DNA of 64,000 bases from Mesorhabditis belari (lineage: Eukaryota; Nematoda; Chromadorea; Rhabditida; Rhabditidae). The stretch is taken from the NCBI GenBank assembly GCA_958450365.1, contig CAUEEP010000915.1, positions 1,182,501 through 1,246,500 of the forward strand, read 5' to 3'. A program made the translations under genes and the position numbers. Position 1 is the first letter of the stretch, and the number at the start of each line of letters is the position of its first letter. Below are positions 21,426 to 31,850 of the stretch, piece by piece. Under the pieces are notes generated by a model that saw only the letters and a program-made list of their open reading frames with translations, did no database searches and had not been told where the DNA came from.

Positions 21426-23020
21426 ACATCTCAACAGCGTGAATTATCTAGTTTGATTGCAAGGTTGTCTGAAAGCCGTACACTAGTTGAGTTCGGAAAC
21501 AAATTCAAATGATTGATTGATCAAAAACGTTCAAATTAATACTAGCGTTGATAAGAAAATTTCTCTTTGGCACAAACGTATGGCGACATAAAATTAGTGT
21601 GCGCAATCAATTACATGACCTCCGTTCCGAAGTGAAAGTGGTATCTCGCATTGGCTCAATAATATGACAACAGAAATTACATCGAGATATATGTATTAAA
21701 ATTGTTGAGCCAAAGAAAACATAAAAATAAATGTGACATTTGACCTTAACCAAAAGTTAGAAGTGCGTCAAAATACCCATAACTCTGAAACTTGAAATTT
21801 AACAAGACAAAAAGAGTTCATGGAATGTCAAAAATATAAAATAAATAATTGCTGGTTGCTTTTAGAAATTGTTTAATTTCAGAATACCTCTGAGAATCCA
21901 ATTCAAAAATGATTTCCCTTCAAAAATAGTTTGAAGCGAAGAAAACACAGCCACCAGAACAGAAATTCTCATTCGCTCAACCCAATTCAAAAATGATTCA
22001 AATAACTTCAAAACTAGTTTGAAGCTAAGAAAAGTCAATTCCTTCAAATTTTTTCGGTTCACATCAGTATTCCTAGAAGCAATGTTCTGGGGTTGATTCC
22101 GACGATTTTATGACTCAAAGGTACAACCCTCTACTAACAAATAACTCTACAAAGCACCCACACTTCTTTATTACAACTTGACTTACTTGTACTTGTATGA
22201 TTAAACAAACTTAATTTTGTTCTGTAAAGGCAATTTTTGTTGCCCGACCATTTTCATTGTATTCTAATCAGTTGGTAAACAAAGAAAAAAGGTCATGGAA
22301 AGCATCATTAAACATTTTCTGACTTGAAAATACGATTTATCGCTCGGAATTGTTTTTTCCTGGCGCCTTTTCTTAATATGATACTCGAGCGCTTATCTTT
22401 TACTATATCTTTTACTTTTACTGTACTTTTCACAAAGTTATTCACAAAGAGAACAAGAATTTCTGTTTCAGCACAGTTTCTAAGTGAATCCTGTTTTTGA
22501 CCTCAAACAGAGTATCACTCTTTTTGCAACACAAAAGTAGAGAAGAGTTTTTTCTCGATCAGTTTTGTGTTTCAAGGCTAATTTTCTGTAGCCATTTTAT
22601 TCGATGAGATCTCATTTTTTCATCCCACGATAAAAAATCAAGGTCGCTTGAAGCAGTAATTCTCTTGCATTTTTACTTGATTAATTTTTACTGAGCACTT
22701 AAGATCTTTTTATGTGGCCATAATATGGTGTTATCTAAGCCATATCCAGCGACAAGTCAACGGTTTTTCGCCTTGAACGGAGTATATAACGAGAGATGGA
22801 AATCTCTTTTCAAGCTCTAAGCAGCCGATTTTTTTATACCGTAAAAGCTCTTTTAGTGGGGCTGGTAAAAAGTTAAGTCGCGTATTCATTGGATATTTTT
22901 GAGGCAAAACCTCAAGATACTTAGTGGACTCGACTTTTCACTCCTTCTACTAATAGAACATTTACAATATGTTCTTCATTTCAAGTTTAAAATCAATAGC
23001 ACCCACATTTTAGAAAAATC
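21426..23020. other. Type 1 and J-module upstream flanks
   Basis: 21,430-21,780 matches 14,100-14,520 inverted. 22,080-22,440 is the module of 5130-5420. 22,445-22,760 is a dispersed repeat. I see no gene. Confidence 0.5.
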
Positions 23021-23600
23021 ATGGCCAACTGTGGAAATGGAGGCAATGGTGGGTGGAGTATCTTCGGAAATGGCGGAAATGGAGGCAATGGAAGCAATGA
23101 CTGTCACATTGGTGACGTCTGGGAAGATGATGACCAAGGCGGTTTTCTGTGGAAGTGAATGAATTATAATGAACCAAACGCCCTTCATCTCTTCATTTTT
23201 TTTCTTTTCATCTATATCTATGACATATTTTTCAATAAAACTTTTCGATACGATTGCTTTTTACCCGCAAAAACAGGGGAAAGGGTGATTGAAGAGTTTC
23301 TGCTTAAATGAAGTGGAAAATGGGGTAACAAGGGAAGTGAAACGAGAGAGGAGAAAAGTGGCAACGGAAGATCATTGTGCGATGACACTTTGGGGGCTCT
23401 CCAAACAGAGCGTGGAAATGTGGACCGATTAAAGAAAAGGACTAAAAGCAAAAAAAACTTCTTGACAAGACCGGGCATTTCTTCGCCTCGGCTTCGGATT
23501 TTACAGCCACAGATTGGAAAAGTTACTTAAAAAGGGAATTTGGGATTAATGTAATTTCGCAAACGTTTCGAAAGCGATTGAAATTTCTTGGGTCGTGTTT
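22690..23600. repeat. Left arm of an inverted repeat (right arm about 26,330-27,330)
   Basis: Close to a kilobase is repeated in opposite orientation with a J-type peptide gene in each arm. The interior holds the L-type gene carrying a mariner/Tc1 element. Confidence 0.75.
23021..23158 (+). CDS. J-type GGX peptide, 45 aa
   Basis: The frame starts MANCGNGGNGGWSIFGNGG, continues NGGNGSNDCHIG and ends DVWEDDDQGGFLWK. One Cys is near the start and one is just before a strongly acidic, aromatic tail that is glycine-poor. ACATTTTAG lies eight bases before the ATG, suggesting trans-splicing or an upstream exon. There is no hydrophobic leader in the frame itself. The start of the peptide equals the L-type exon 1, so J and L genes share a 5' half and differ in the 3' part. 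Function is unknown. Confidence 0.6.
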   Translation: MANCGNGGNGGWSIFGNGGNGGNGSNDCHIGDVWEDDDQGGFLWK

Positions 23601-23966
23601 TTATTTTTTGTACATGAATCGTTTTTGTAAAGAGTCTATTTTCTGTTAATTGTAATTTTCTAACTTTGTTTTATCGAATGAGACAAAAACGAGCTGAATC
23701 CAATATTTCTCGAGACTTAATTTGCCAATTTTTTGCTAAGGTACGAAGACTTTTTTGGGTAGACAATATAATTATGTCTCACCGTAGACTTGTTTGTTTT
23801 AGAGTTCGATAACGATGATTTAACGACACTTGACCAAAACCTGTATATGGATTTAGATATTCTGTTAAGTCCAAAAGTTTTCTCAGAGTAAAAATACGTT
23901 TATTGAATAAAAAAGAGAATTGATCAAAAAGACGAAATTTTGGTAAAATGCTTTGACTTGACGTTT
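23159..23966. other. Shared downstream flanks, no gene
   Basis: 23,160-23,590 is the J-module downstream flank. 23,825-23,966 is the L-gene downstream flank, present inverted at 18,245-18,370. Confidence 0.5.
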
Positions 23967-25901
23967 TCAATAAATATCAGTAGAACGGCCGGTGCCATTG
24001 CCTCCATTCCCGCCGTTCCCGAAGATACTCCACCCACCATTGCCTCCATTTCCACAGATGACAGCTGAAATTTGTATTGAATTGGCTATTAATCATTGGC
24101 TGTTTAGTGAATTGAAAGTCATCTGCTTGCGTTGGTGTTTCCACAAAATCCCGTTTAGAGCAAAGATAGAACATACAGTGGTCCACAAAAGTAATGCCCC
24201 ATTGCCATTTAAAAGTATTTTTTGCAAAATTCCTCCTGAAAACATGTATTTAAAATACTTTAGAAATTCTAGTTGTTAAATAACGGAATTTTTTTGATTG
24301 AGATCCTTCCAATCAAAAAATCGATGTGGAAGAGTGCAATTATCCCTAAAATTAGCTCCACAAAAGTAATGCCCCATTGATCGTTTTCATGATTATTCAT
24401 TTTGTTTCTCCTTTTATGAACATTAAATGTATTCTATTGTATTATTTAAATCCCTGACATGAAAAATCTTGACAAGCCGAAGAAGCTCCAAATCGCTAAG
24501 GCCCGGGAAAATGGGATGCGGGAGAAGGATGTGGCCAACCTCTTCAATTGCTCGATATGGACAGTGCGCCGCATTTTTTCTCATTCAAAAGTCGGCAAAA
24601 ACCTTCATCGAGGCCTCAAGAGTGGCCGACGACCAATCACAACTATAAAAGAAGATCGACCCGTGATCCAAATGGTGAAAAACGAACAAAACATCAACTG
24701 ATGGAAGCCAAATGATGAGGGATCAATTTAACAAGGTCGTATCGCCGGAAACGATCAACCGACGATTAAATCAAGCTGGATTGTATGCAAGAAGGGCTGC
24801 CCGTAAACCTCTGATGAATTCTAAGCACCGGAAGCAGCGCCTTGATTTTGCACGGACCTACCGAAGCTGGACAATAAGTGATTGAGCGAAAGTGCTATTT
24901 ACCGATGAGTCAAAAACCAATTCATTTCATGCGGACGGAAACCATCTTATTCGGCGGCCGACTGGAAAGCGATACACACTCAAGTACATTCAGCCTACGG
25001 TGAAATTCAATGGAGGCGACGTAATGTGTTGGGGTAAGAGCCTTTTTAGTATTTTGTTATCTAAATTTTTTTCTTTAAGAGCGATGTCACGAACTTCAGT
25101 AGGTCCATTAGTTTACGTCAACTCAACGATGAATGCTGTGGCTTACAAGAACATTATGGAGACCCAAATGCTGCCTTTTGCCACGCAGACGATGCTTCCT
25201 GGATGGATGCTCTACCAGGACAACGACCCGAAATACAAGTCAAGGCTCATGATGGGAACGGTGGTGACCCTTCAAAATGGTACACGAGCACGACTTCCGG
25301 GCTGGTTTGCGGCAAGTCGAGTCAAATTGATCAATCCGCCTCCCTACTCACCGGATATCAATGTTATCGAGCATCTCTGGTCATTTGTGAAGGGAAAGAA
25401 ATTCGATTCGAAAGCTGCCTTATGGGTTCACATTCAACGTTTCTGGGCCACCATCCCCCAAAGTCTTTTGAAGAATCTCGTGGATTCCATGCCGAATCGA
25501 CTCAATGCAGTAATAAAAGCAAAAGGAGGACCAACCAAGTATTGATTTTAAAAAATTGTGTTAATTCTTTGCAAATGGGGCATTACTTTTGTGGAGCTAA
25601 TTTTCAAGTATCTTATTATTTTTGTTTTATACTTTAATTTGTATGTAACGTATACGGATAAATCTTATATTCTTGAAAAGTCGAGTCTTATGGGCCGGTA
25701 CAAATACCCTACTCTTTTTCTGAAATGTCGATTTTGCAAGATTTCCTTACAAAACATACTGTTGGATGGCAATGGGGCATTACTTTTGTGGACCACTGTA
25801 TAGCTTCTACCAGTTTTCCAGTCATTGCTTCCATTGCCTCCATTTCCGCCATTTCCGAAGATACTCCACCCACCATTGCCTCCATCTCCACAGTGAACCA
25901 T
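23967..25901 (-). CDS. L-type GGX peptide gene with a transposon in its intron
   Basis: Exon 1 (25,811-25,901) reads MVHCGDGGNGGWSIFGNGG and ends at ACTG|GTAGAAG. Exon 2 (23,967-24,064) after TTTCAG reads VICGNGGNGGWSIFGNGG and ends GTGRSTDIY. Exon lengths (91 and 98 nt) and phase equal those of the gene at 17,935. The intron, about 120 bp in that paralogue, here contains a 1623-bp Tc1/mariner-type element in the opposite orientation, inserted at a TA twelve bases after the donor. Both splice sites and both exons are intact, so a normal product is still possible if the long intron is spliced. Confidence 0.7.
24176..25798. mobile_element. Tc1/mariner-type element, 1623 bp, perfect 31-bp inverted ends
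   Basis: The ends start CAGTGGTCCACAAAAGTAAT and match for 31 bases without mismatch. TA flanks both sides (24,174-24,175 and 25,799-25,800). The unoccupied site is visible in the paralogue at about 18,034. A shorter internal copy of the terminal motif (CTCCACAAAAGTAATGCCCC) lies inside each end, near 24,357 and 25,578. Confidence 0.9.
24459..25545 (+). pseudogene. Tc1-lineage transposase, one frameshift and one nonsense codon
   Basis: The N-terminal helix-turn-helix (KKLQIAKARENGMREKDVAN) and a GRRP linker lie in one frame to 24,701. From 24,712 the frame shifts by one and reads MMRDQFNKVVSPETINRRL onward. TGA at 24,883 stands where related proteins have Trp. Catalytic motifs follow: LFTDES, YQDNDPKYKS, PPYSPDINVIEHLW. 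GTAAG at about 25,034 with an AG 48 bp later would remove SLFSILLS-type sequence and restore CWGAMSRTSVGP, so a small intron is likely. Spacing from the DND aspartate to the Glu is 49 residues. Two lesions indicate an inactive protein with still-perfect termini. Confidence 0.8.
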
Positions 25902-26862
25902 GATTGTTTGCTGAAGTTTTATTAATTATAACAATGAACAGAAAAAGAGGACACGAGAAAGAGGGTGGTCAATTTTCAGAGCGTATTTTTGTGCAACTTT
26001 TAGAGGGCAAATCGGCGAGTTAGCTGATTTGTTATTTGTCCATCTCCCCTCGGAAAATTGTGCAAAGAGTTGTAAAAGAAGCCACCCTAATAACAAAAAG
26101 TTAGCAGAGTGAACAACTACCCAGAGCTTATGTAGCCCAATTTTAAAAGATAACGTACGATCAAACGGAAAAAGATAAGCGCTCGAGGTTGATATTAAGA
26201 TGGCGCCAGGAAAAAACAAACCCGAGCAATAAATCGTATTTTCAAGTAAGAAAACGTGAATGAATTCCCCATGACCTTTTTTCTTTGTTTACGAACTGAT
26301 TACGAACTGAACAGAAAATAGACTCTTTACAAGAACGATTCATGTACAAAAAATAAAAAAACACGACCCAAGAAATTTCAATCGCTTTCGTTTGCGAAAT
26401 TACATTAATCCCAAATTCCCTTTTTAAGTAACTTTTCCAATCTGTGGCTGTAAAATCCGAAGCCGAGGCGAAGAAATGCCCGGTCTTTTCAAGAAGTTTT
26501 TTTGCTTTTAGTTCTTTTCTTTAATCGGTCCACATTTCCACGCTCTTTCATCTGTTTGGAGAGCCCCCAAAGTGTCATCTTCGAAACGAAGAAGCCACTT
26601 TGAATCACATTGACTTTGGGTTCGGCTTTTCGAGCTTCAACGATTCGCACAATGATCTTCCGTTGCCACTTTTCTCCTCCCTCGTTACACTTGCCTTGTT
26701 ACCCCATTTTCCTCTTTATTCAAGCAGAAACTCCCTTTCCACTGTTTTTTGCGAGTAAAAAGCAACCGTATCGAAAAGTTTTATTGAAAAATATGTCATA
26801 GATATAGGTGAAAGGAACAAAAAAATAAAGAGATTAGAGGTGTTTGATTCATTATGATTCTT
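25902..26862. other. Duplicated flanks, no gene
   Basis: 25,902-26,270 is the inverted match of 17,640-17,934. 26,330-26,862 is the inverted match of 23,159-23,640. No coding evidence. Confidence 0.55.
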
Positions 26863-27000
26863 TCACTTCCACAGAATACGGCCTTGGTCATCATCTTCCC
26901 AGACGTCACCAATGTGACAGTCATTGCTTCCATTGCCTCCATTTCCGCCATTTCCGAAGATACTCCACCCACCATTGCCTCCATTTCCACAGTTGGCCAT
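26863..27000 (-). CDS. J-type GGX peptide, 45 aa
   Basis: This is almost the same product as at 23,021, starting MANCGNGGNGGWSIFGNGG. Its tail ends WEDDDQGRILWK instead of QGGFLWK. It is the inverted-arm partner of that gene. The upstream ACATTTTAG is preserved at the same distance. Two copies with intact frames and a changed third suggest the short frame is a real gene. Confidence 0.6.
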   Translation of the reverse strand: MANCGNGGNGGWSIFGNGGNGGNGSNDCHIGDVWEDDDQGRILWK

Positions 27001-28173
27001 GATTTTTCTAAAATGTGGGTGCTATTGATTTTAAACTTGAAATGAAGAACATATTGTAAATGTTCTATTAGTAGAAGGAGTGAAAAGTTGAGTCCACTGA
27101 GTATCTTGAGGTTTTGCCTCGAAAATATCCAATGAATACGCGACTTAACTTTTTACCAGCCCCACTAAAAGAGCTATTACGGTATAAAAAAATCGGCTGC
27201 TTAGAGCTTGAAAAGAGATTTCCATCTCTCATTATATACTCCGTTCAAGGCGAAAAACCGTTGACTTGTCGCTGGATATGGCTTAGATAACACCATATTA
27301 TGGCCACATAAAAAGATCTTAAGTGCTCAGTAAAAATTAATCAAGTAAAAATGCAAGAGAATTACTGCTTCAAGCGACCTTGATTTTTTATCGTGGGATG
27401 AAATAAATGAAAAAAAATGAAAGATGAAAAAAAAGATCTCATCGAATAAAATAAAATGGCTACAGAAAATTAGCTTTGAAACACAAAACTGACCGAGAAA
27501 AAACTCTTCACTATTTTTGTGTGGCAAAATGAGTGAAGAGTTTTTTCTCGGTCAGTATCAACCGTTACCTCAAAGCTCGTCTCATGATTTTTGCTGCCCC
27601 TGCGGACCGAAATCCTTGGGATGAATCCAAAAATTCACAGCGGCTCCCTTCGGCACCCTTTTACAGGCACTTGGGATCCCATTTCGACCGGCGGAGAACC
27701 CATCTTTGTGGCCAAAATGAGCCGGAATCGGGTTTGCCAATTCTACAGCCGAGGTTAGTTTTCGGGAAGCGGTGACCATATGGGGCAGACAACGGATTGG
27801 TTACCGGATGACCCAAAATGGACGCTTCCGATTGCCCCGGTGAAAAAAGGACGATATCTGCAAGCGAAGTATGCCAGATCGAGTGCGATTGTGCTCGGCC
27901 ACAGGGAACACACCGCGGTCTTCTTTTTCGAATTTTAAACATCAAAATTTTGAACAGAGAAATTGCACCCGGGCTTTTCGGGGTCAAAAAATTGAGACAT
28001 AGAAAAAACAGCTTTGACACCAGCAACACACAGAAATCTTTTTTGAATTTAAAACATCCAATTTCAAATCAAAACAAAATTGCACCCGGGGTTTTCGTTC
28101 AAAGTCCAAAGACTTCAAATTTTTGAAATTTAGTTATAATGTTTTTCTTATAACACTGTCAATCAATTCCCCA
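27001..28173. other. Repeat flank and an unassigned GC-richer patch
   Basis: 27,001-27,530 completes the inverted arm. 27,540-27,920 is richer in GC than its surroundings. Frames on both strands can be read there, for example GGEPIFVAKMSRNRVCQFYS on plus, but each is broken and I cannot identify a family. 27,930-28,130 contains two copies of a segment with AAATTGCACCCGGG. Confidence 0.4.
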
Positions 28174-28407
28174 ACCCCGAAAACCTTTTTTCAAATGCCT
28201 GTAAAATTATGAATAAATTTGGTTTTTCTTTTGAATAAATTTGGTTTCTCTTTAAAAGTCCCAATTATCATCTCCTGGATTTTCCTAGTTAAAGATGCAA
28301 AATTATGATAGTAATGATGTTTAAAAGACAATTTTTTTGGATATTCAATATTTTTCAAAAGATCGTAAAAATTCGACTGCCTTTAAAATTATGTCCAGCA
28401 GTGTATT
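28174..28407. mobile_element. Solo Tc3-like terminal repeat
   Basis: One end of the element at 6061-9782 stands alone here, ending AAATTATGTCCAGCAGTG followed by TA. It preserves ATGATAGTAATGATG uninterrupted, which is the empty site of the nested pogo element. Confidence 0.75.
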
Positions 28408-28463
28408 TCGTGAGCTGTGAGCTGCTTTTTTAAAAAAAACACTTTTCCTAACTTTTAGCAGCT

Positions 28464-28667
28464 ATGGGCGGTAGTGGAGATGGTGGAGATGGAGGATGGA
28501 GTGTTTTCGGTGATGGCGGTAATGGAGGCCATGGCAGCAACGGTGGCGATGGAGGGAAGGGAGGGTGGAGTGTTTTCGGTGATGGTGGTGATGGAGGCGT
28601 TGGCAGCGGTGATGGTACGGGCGGTGGCGGAGGATGGAGTATGTTTAACTGGAAAGACGGAAGCTGA
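28464..28667 (+). CDS. Type F GGX peptide, 67 aa
   Basis: The frame starts MGGSGDGGDGGWSVFGDGGN, has a second WSVFGDGG unit, and ends TGGGGGWSMFNWKDGS, so the last unit has lost its usual FGDN. CTAACTTTTAG lies six bases upstream of the ATG. There is no adjacent type 1 gene; the preceding 230 bp is a solo Tc3-like repeat, so the cassette is broken here as it is at 5930. Confidence 0.5.
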   Translation: MGGSGDGGDGGWSVFGDGGNGGHGSNGGDGGKGGWSVFGDGGDGGVGSGDGTGGGGGWSMFNWKDGS

Positions 28668-29164
28668 CAATATGTTTTGATGCGACAAAAATGTAATAAA
28701 ATGTACATTTTAAAACAGAATAACAGAAGAACTACGTACAACCATGAAAAGCATTTTGAATCGCGGGACAACTCTGCTCACACATAGTGATTAATTCTCT
28801 TTTTTCGAAACTAGGGCTTCCAAAGGTTTGCTACAGTCAAGTGCAGTAAAGAGAACAAGAATTTCTGTTTCAGCACGGTTTCTAAGTGAATCCTGTTTTT
28901 GACCTTAAACAGAGTATCACTCTTTTTGCAACACAAAAGTAGAGAAGAGTTTTTTCTCGATCAGTTTTGTGTTTCAAAGCTAATTTTCTGTAGCCATTTT
29001 ATTCGATGAGATCTCGTTTTTTCATCTCGCGATAAAAAAAATAAAGGTCGCTTAAAGCAGTAATTCTCTTGCATTTTTACTTGATGAGTTACTTTCGCAC
29101 TTAAAATCTTTTCATTTTATATCTTCTTTTGTGCATCTACAATTTTTAGAGGGCAAATCGGCAA
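28668..29164. other. Type F downstream flank and dispersed repeat
   Basis: Matches 11,320-11,600 and 15,917-16,080. No gene. Confidence 0.5.
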
Positions 29165-29268
29165 TTTTATTGGATGAAAGACAATTTATTGGATATTGAA
29201 TATTTTCGAAAAAATCGTCAAAACTTGACTGCCTTTAAAATTATGTCCAGCAGTATAGATACGTCTGA
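29165..29268. mobile_element. Degraded Tc3-like terminal fragment
   Basis: It contains GACAATTTATTGGATATTGA and ends ATTATGTCCAGCAGTATAGA, a diverged copy of the outer 100 bp of the element at 6061. Confidence 0.6.
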
Positions 29269-29381
29269 ATATATACTTCTCGTGATCTTCCGGACCACAC
29301 ACATTTTACTAAATCGAGTAATGGATAATGGAAATTTCCCAGATAAGCTTTAAGGGGCGCTTTCTAATCACTAGTAAATTG

Positions 29382-29446
29382 GTGCCGGTCGCCTAATGGA
29401 TAGTGGCACGTAGATAAGATCGGGGTTCGGGTCTTTCTCGGTTTTT
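29382..29446 (+). other. tRNA-like sequence (relic or SINE head)
   Basis: A-box-like TCGCCTAATGGATAGTGG and B-box-like GGGGTTCGGGTC are present in order, but only about 14 bases separate them from the variable part, too few for a normal anticodon arm. Mirrored in the other arm at 33,500-33,571. Confidence 0.3.
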
Positions 29447-30171
29447 GGTATTTTTTCTTTAAATGTAATACTTTACATTGTAACTATTCAATATAACAAA
29501 CCAAAAGGTGAAATGTTAACATATATGAAACGCGATCACGAAGCATCTAAAACGATAAATATTTTCACAATGCGAACATCTATTAAAAGCATTTTGGTCG
29601 ATTCGATTTTTACACGTTTACAAGCTTATTTGGCAAATTTTGATTCCAGATTGTGAATCTCCATGCTTGATTTAGGAAAATGTATGTGATCCGGAAACGA
29701 AAGACACGAGAATTTCTCCTAGGAATCTAGAGAAGACCCGGATCCAAATCTATAGTCAAAGGGAAATCTAGCCTCACCTCAACCGGCTCAAATAGATAAA
29801 TTGAAAAGACCCGGGCCAGGCTATCCTCACGCTTGATCTTCATACAAAGCTTGTTAGCTAAAAAAGACATTTTAAGTCTCACTTGCACAAATGGAGATAA
29901 GCCGAAACGAAACGATGAGGGGGATCACGAGTGATCATGAATCGAAGGGGAGATGACCATCGATGACCTCGAGCGATTGTCGCTCCTTCACATCAACTGG
30001 AAAAGGAGGAGATTTTCATCGATCACAGATTTCCACATAATAATAAAGCTTAATATCATGCTCTTAATCAAAGTATCCATCTTTATTGACTGCTTAATTT
30101 TATGACTAAGATTATAGTTAGCGAAAGCAAAAATCTTTGTCTTAAAAATCTAAAGCAAAAAAGCAACCAAC

Positions 30172-30716
30172 TCATTTTAGATTCTTGTACTTCTTGTTAT
30201 TGTGCTTCGATCCAGATTCCCTAGTTTGTCTAGCCTGCCGTCCCCTTTGCGAGCGGAAGAGATCACACATCGCCGTCCGCATCTTTGTCGACATACATTT
30301 CGGCGTTGGACAATAGTTGAGACCGGACACTGGCTTCAAAATAGGGCATAAAACTTGGGTATTACTATTAATTTTACTAAATCCTTACTATAATATTTTC
30401 TTTCTTTCCTATTTTTGTTTTTTTCCTATCTCCTTAAAGTCACTTTTATCAGCATTATGGGTAGCATCTAGTTTCTTTCCATTGAATCTTGTGGTCAAAG
30501 AAGTAAATATTTAAAAGTTGAAAGTTGAAAGTTGATAAATGTTTATAGCTTTCCATTCTTTTTGAACTCTTGAAAAAAGATACAAATCCCCCTTACCCTT
30601 CTCGGTGTAGAGGCTGGCTCGAATTCGACGATTCCACGTCCTAATCCTTGTGACAATTCAAATGTGGAAATGGTGGAGAGAAAGGCCATCATTGACAATA
30701 AAAGACACCACTTCAT
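30172..30716 (-). CDS. Secreted cysteine-containing peptide, 93 aa, two exons
   Basis: Exon 1 (30,597-30,716) encodes a signal peptide, MKWCLLLSMMAFLSTISTF, then LSQGLGRGIVEFEPASTPRR, and ends AGG|GTAAGG. Exon 2 (30,172-30,333) reads PVSGLNYCPTPKCMSTKM, AMCDLFRSQRGR and a basic tail ending KKYKNLK. There are three mature-region cysteines (C-x4-C-x9-C) besides one in the leader. In the paralogue at 32,329 the acceptor is TATTTAG|AAG. Here that AG is mutated to TG and the next AG, three bases later, would be used, dropping one Lys and keeping frame. Dibasic sites (RR, KK) fit a processed peptide, but no known neuropeptide or defence family is recognised. Confidence 0.65.
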
Positions 30717-31234
30717 TCTCTGTATAGACAGAAAAGAATTCCAGAGACAACGAATAACAAAGACAAATCGTTTAGAGATCTGAATTTTTCGCTTTACACT
30801 ATTATTGAGCTCCTTACAAAACAAACTTTGGCCAAAGAGTCGTTCTCAAAAAAGGATCGGTCAAATTCTTGTTTGGTCAAAGTTTCGTCATTTAAAAAAA
30901 AATCGATACTATTGTGAAGTGTTTTGAACAAAACTTTTACTATTTTTAGATTGAATTTTCAAGTTCTAGGACACGCTTTCAACTCTAAAATCGGGCTTTT
31001 TATTTCTTACTATGATATTATGATGCTATTATAGAAACAAAAAAATAATGAAAATGAAAAAACGTGGCTGATAGCAAAAGAGAATAGGCTCAAAAAAAGA
31101 TGATGCCTTTTTTTATATATGATCCACTCAATTCATTCCCAATTCATGAACAATGAAAAAGGAGGATTTGGCCAATAAGTCTCTTCTCTTTCTTCATTTC
31201 ATTAGAGGAAAATCCTGTTCCTGTTTAAGGGCTT

Positions 31235-31441
31235 ATTTCTTGTCAAAAGTGGAGGGAGTGGACTGTGGAGTGGCGGTGATGGGGGAAATGGTGGTGATGG
31301 TGGAAGCAGCATGTTTGGCAAAGGCGGCAACGGGAGACGTGGAGGCTGGGGTATTTTTGGTAATGGTGGTGATGGAGGCAATGGTGGTGATGGCTTTCGT
31401 GGCGGCGGTGATGGAGGCAAAGGTGGCTATGGGAGCTTTTA
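31235..31441 (+). pseudogene. GGX glycine-rich fragment
   Basis: The plus frame reads SGGSGLWSGGDGGNGGDGG, SSMFGKGGNGRRGGWGIFG and GFRGGGDGGKGGYGSF, then stops at 31,441. It combines the start and second block of type 1 genes without a usable start: the frame runs upstream into a stop, and the nearby MKKEDLANKSLLFLHF reading is in another frame. Confidence 0.6.
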
Positions 31442-31646
31442 ACGGAGCTTCTGCATAGCGGAGCGTTTACAGTATTTCTGTTTTTTGATTACTCGGGTTC
31501 GAAATTGTTTTCAAATGATGAAACTTTTAGAGAAACATGATGAACTACTCTGCCAATTTTCGCAAAGAAGCTGTCAAAAAGAGAAATACTTTATTTTTTT
31601 TTCCAATTTTTGACTTTATTGAGGCTGAACCTTGTTCCCCATCTGA

Positions 31647-31850
31647 TCAGAGGTTGAACGTTTGCTTATTTGTGAAACGATCTTCGCGTCTTTCCCCTTG
31701 CAGAACACTGAAAGCATTCCATTGCATCATTCCAGCATTTCCACCATCACCACCATTTCCCCCCACTCCATTCATTCCACTAGCATCCCCTCCATTTCTC
31801 CAATTACCGCCACTCCACGGTCCACTTCCTCCACTTTTGACAAAAAATAA
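31647..31850 (-). pseudogene. GGX glycine-rich fragment, first-half type
   Basis: The minus frame reads SGGSGPWSGGNWRNGGDAS, then GMNGVGGNGGDGGNAGMMQW, then leaves the family and ends at 31,647. The change point lies in sequence shared with the chemoreceptor pseudogene flank at 3.5 kb. An upstream leader-like MSISIFSFLISLLG is present but in a different frame. Confidence 0.55.

Larger units (their letters stand above)
29274..31290. repeat. Left arm of a 2-kb inverted repeat
   Basis: Reads as the reverse complement of 31,795-33,672, with scattered substitutions and small indels. It contains a secreted-peptide gene, a tRNA-like stretch and the start of a GGX fragment. Confidence 0.85.

Noticed and set aside
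27540..27780. DM9-like domain
   Set aside because: The G-E-P-I-F-V stretch is suggestive but the rest of the repeat cannot be found in one frame.
1..29100. RTX-type calcium-binding repeats
   Set aside because: GGNGGDG looks similar, but the nine-residue GGxGxDxUx spacing with the large hydrophobic is not kept; the period is three.
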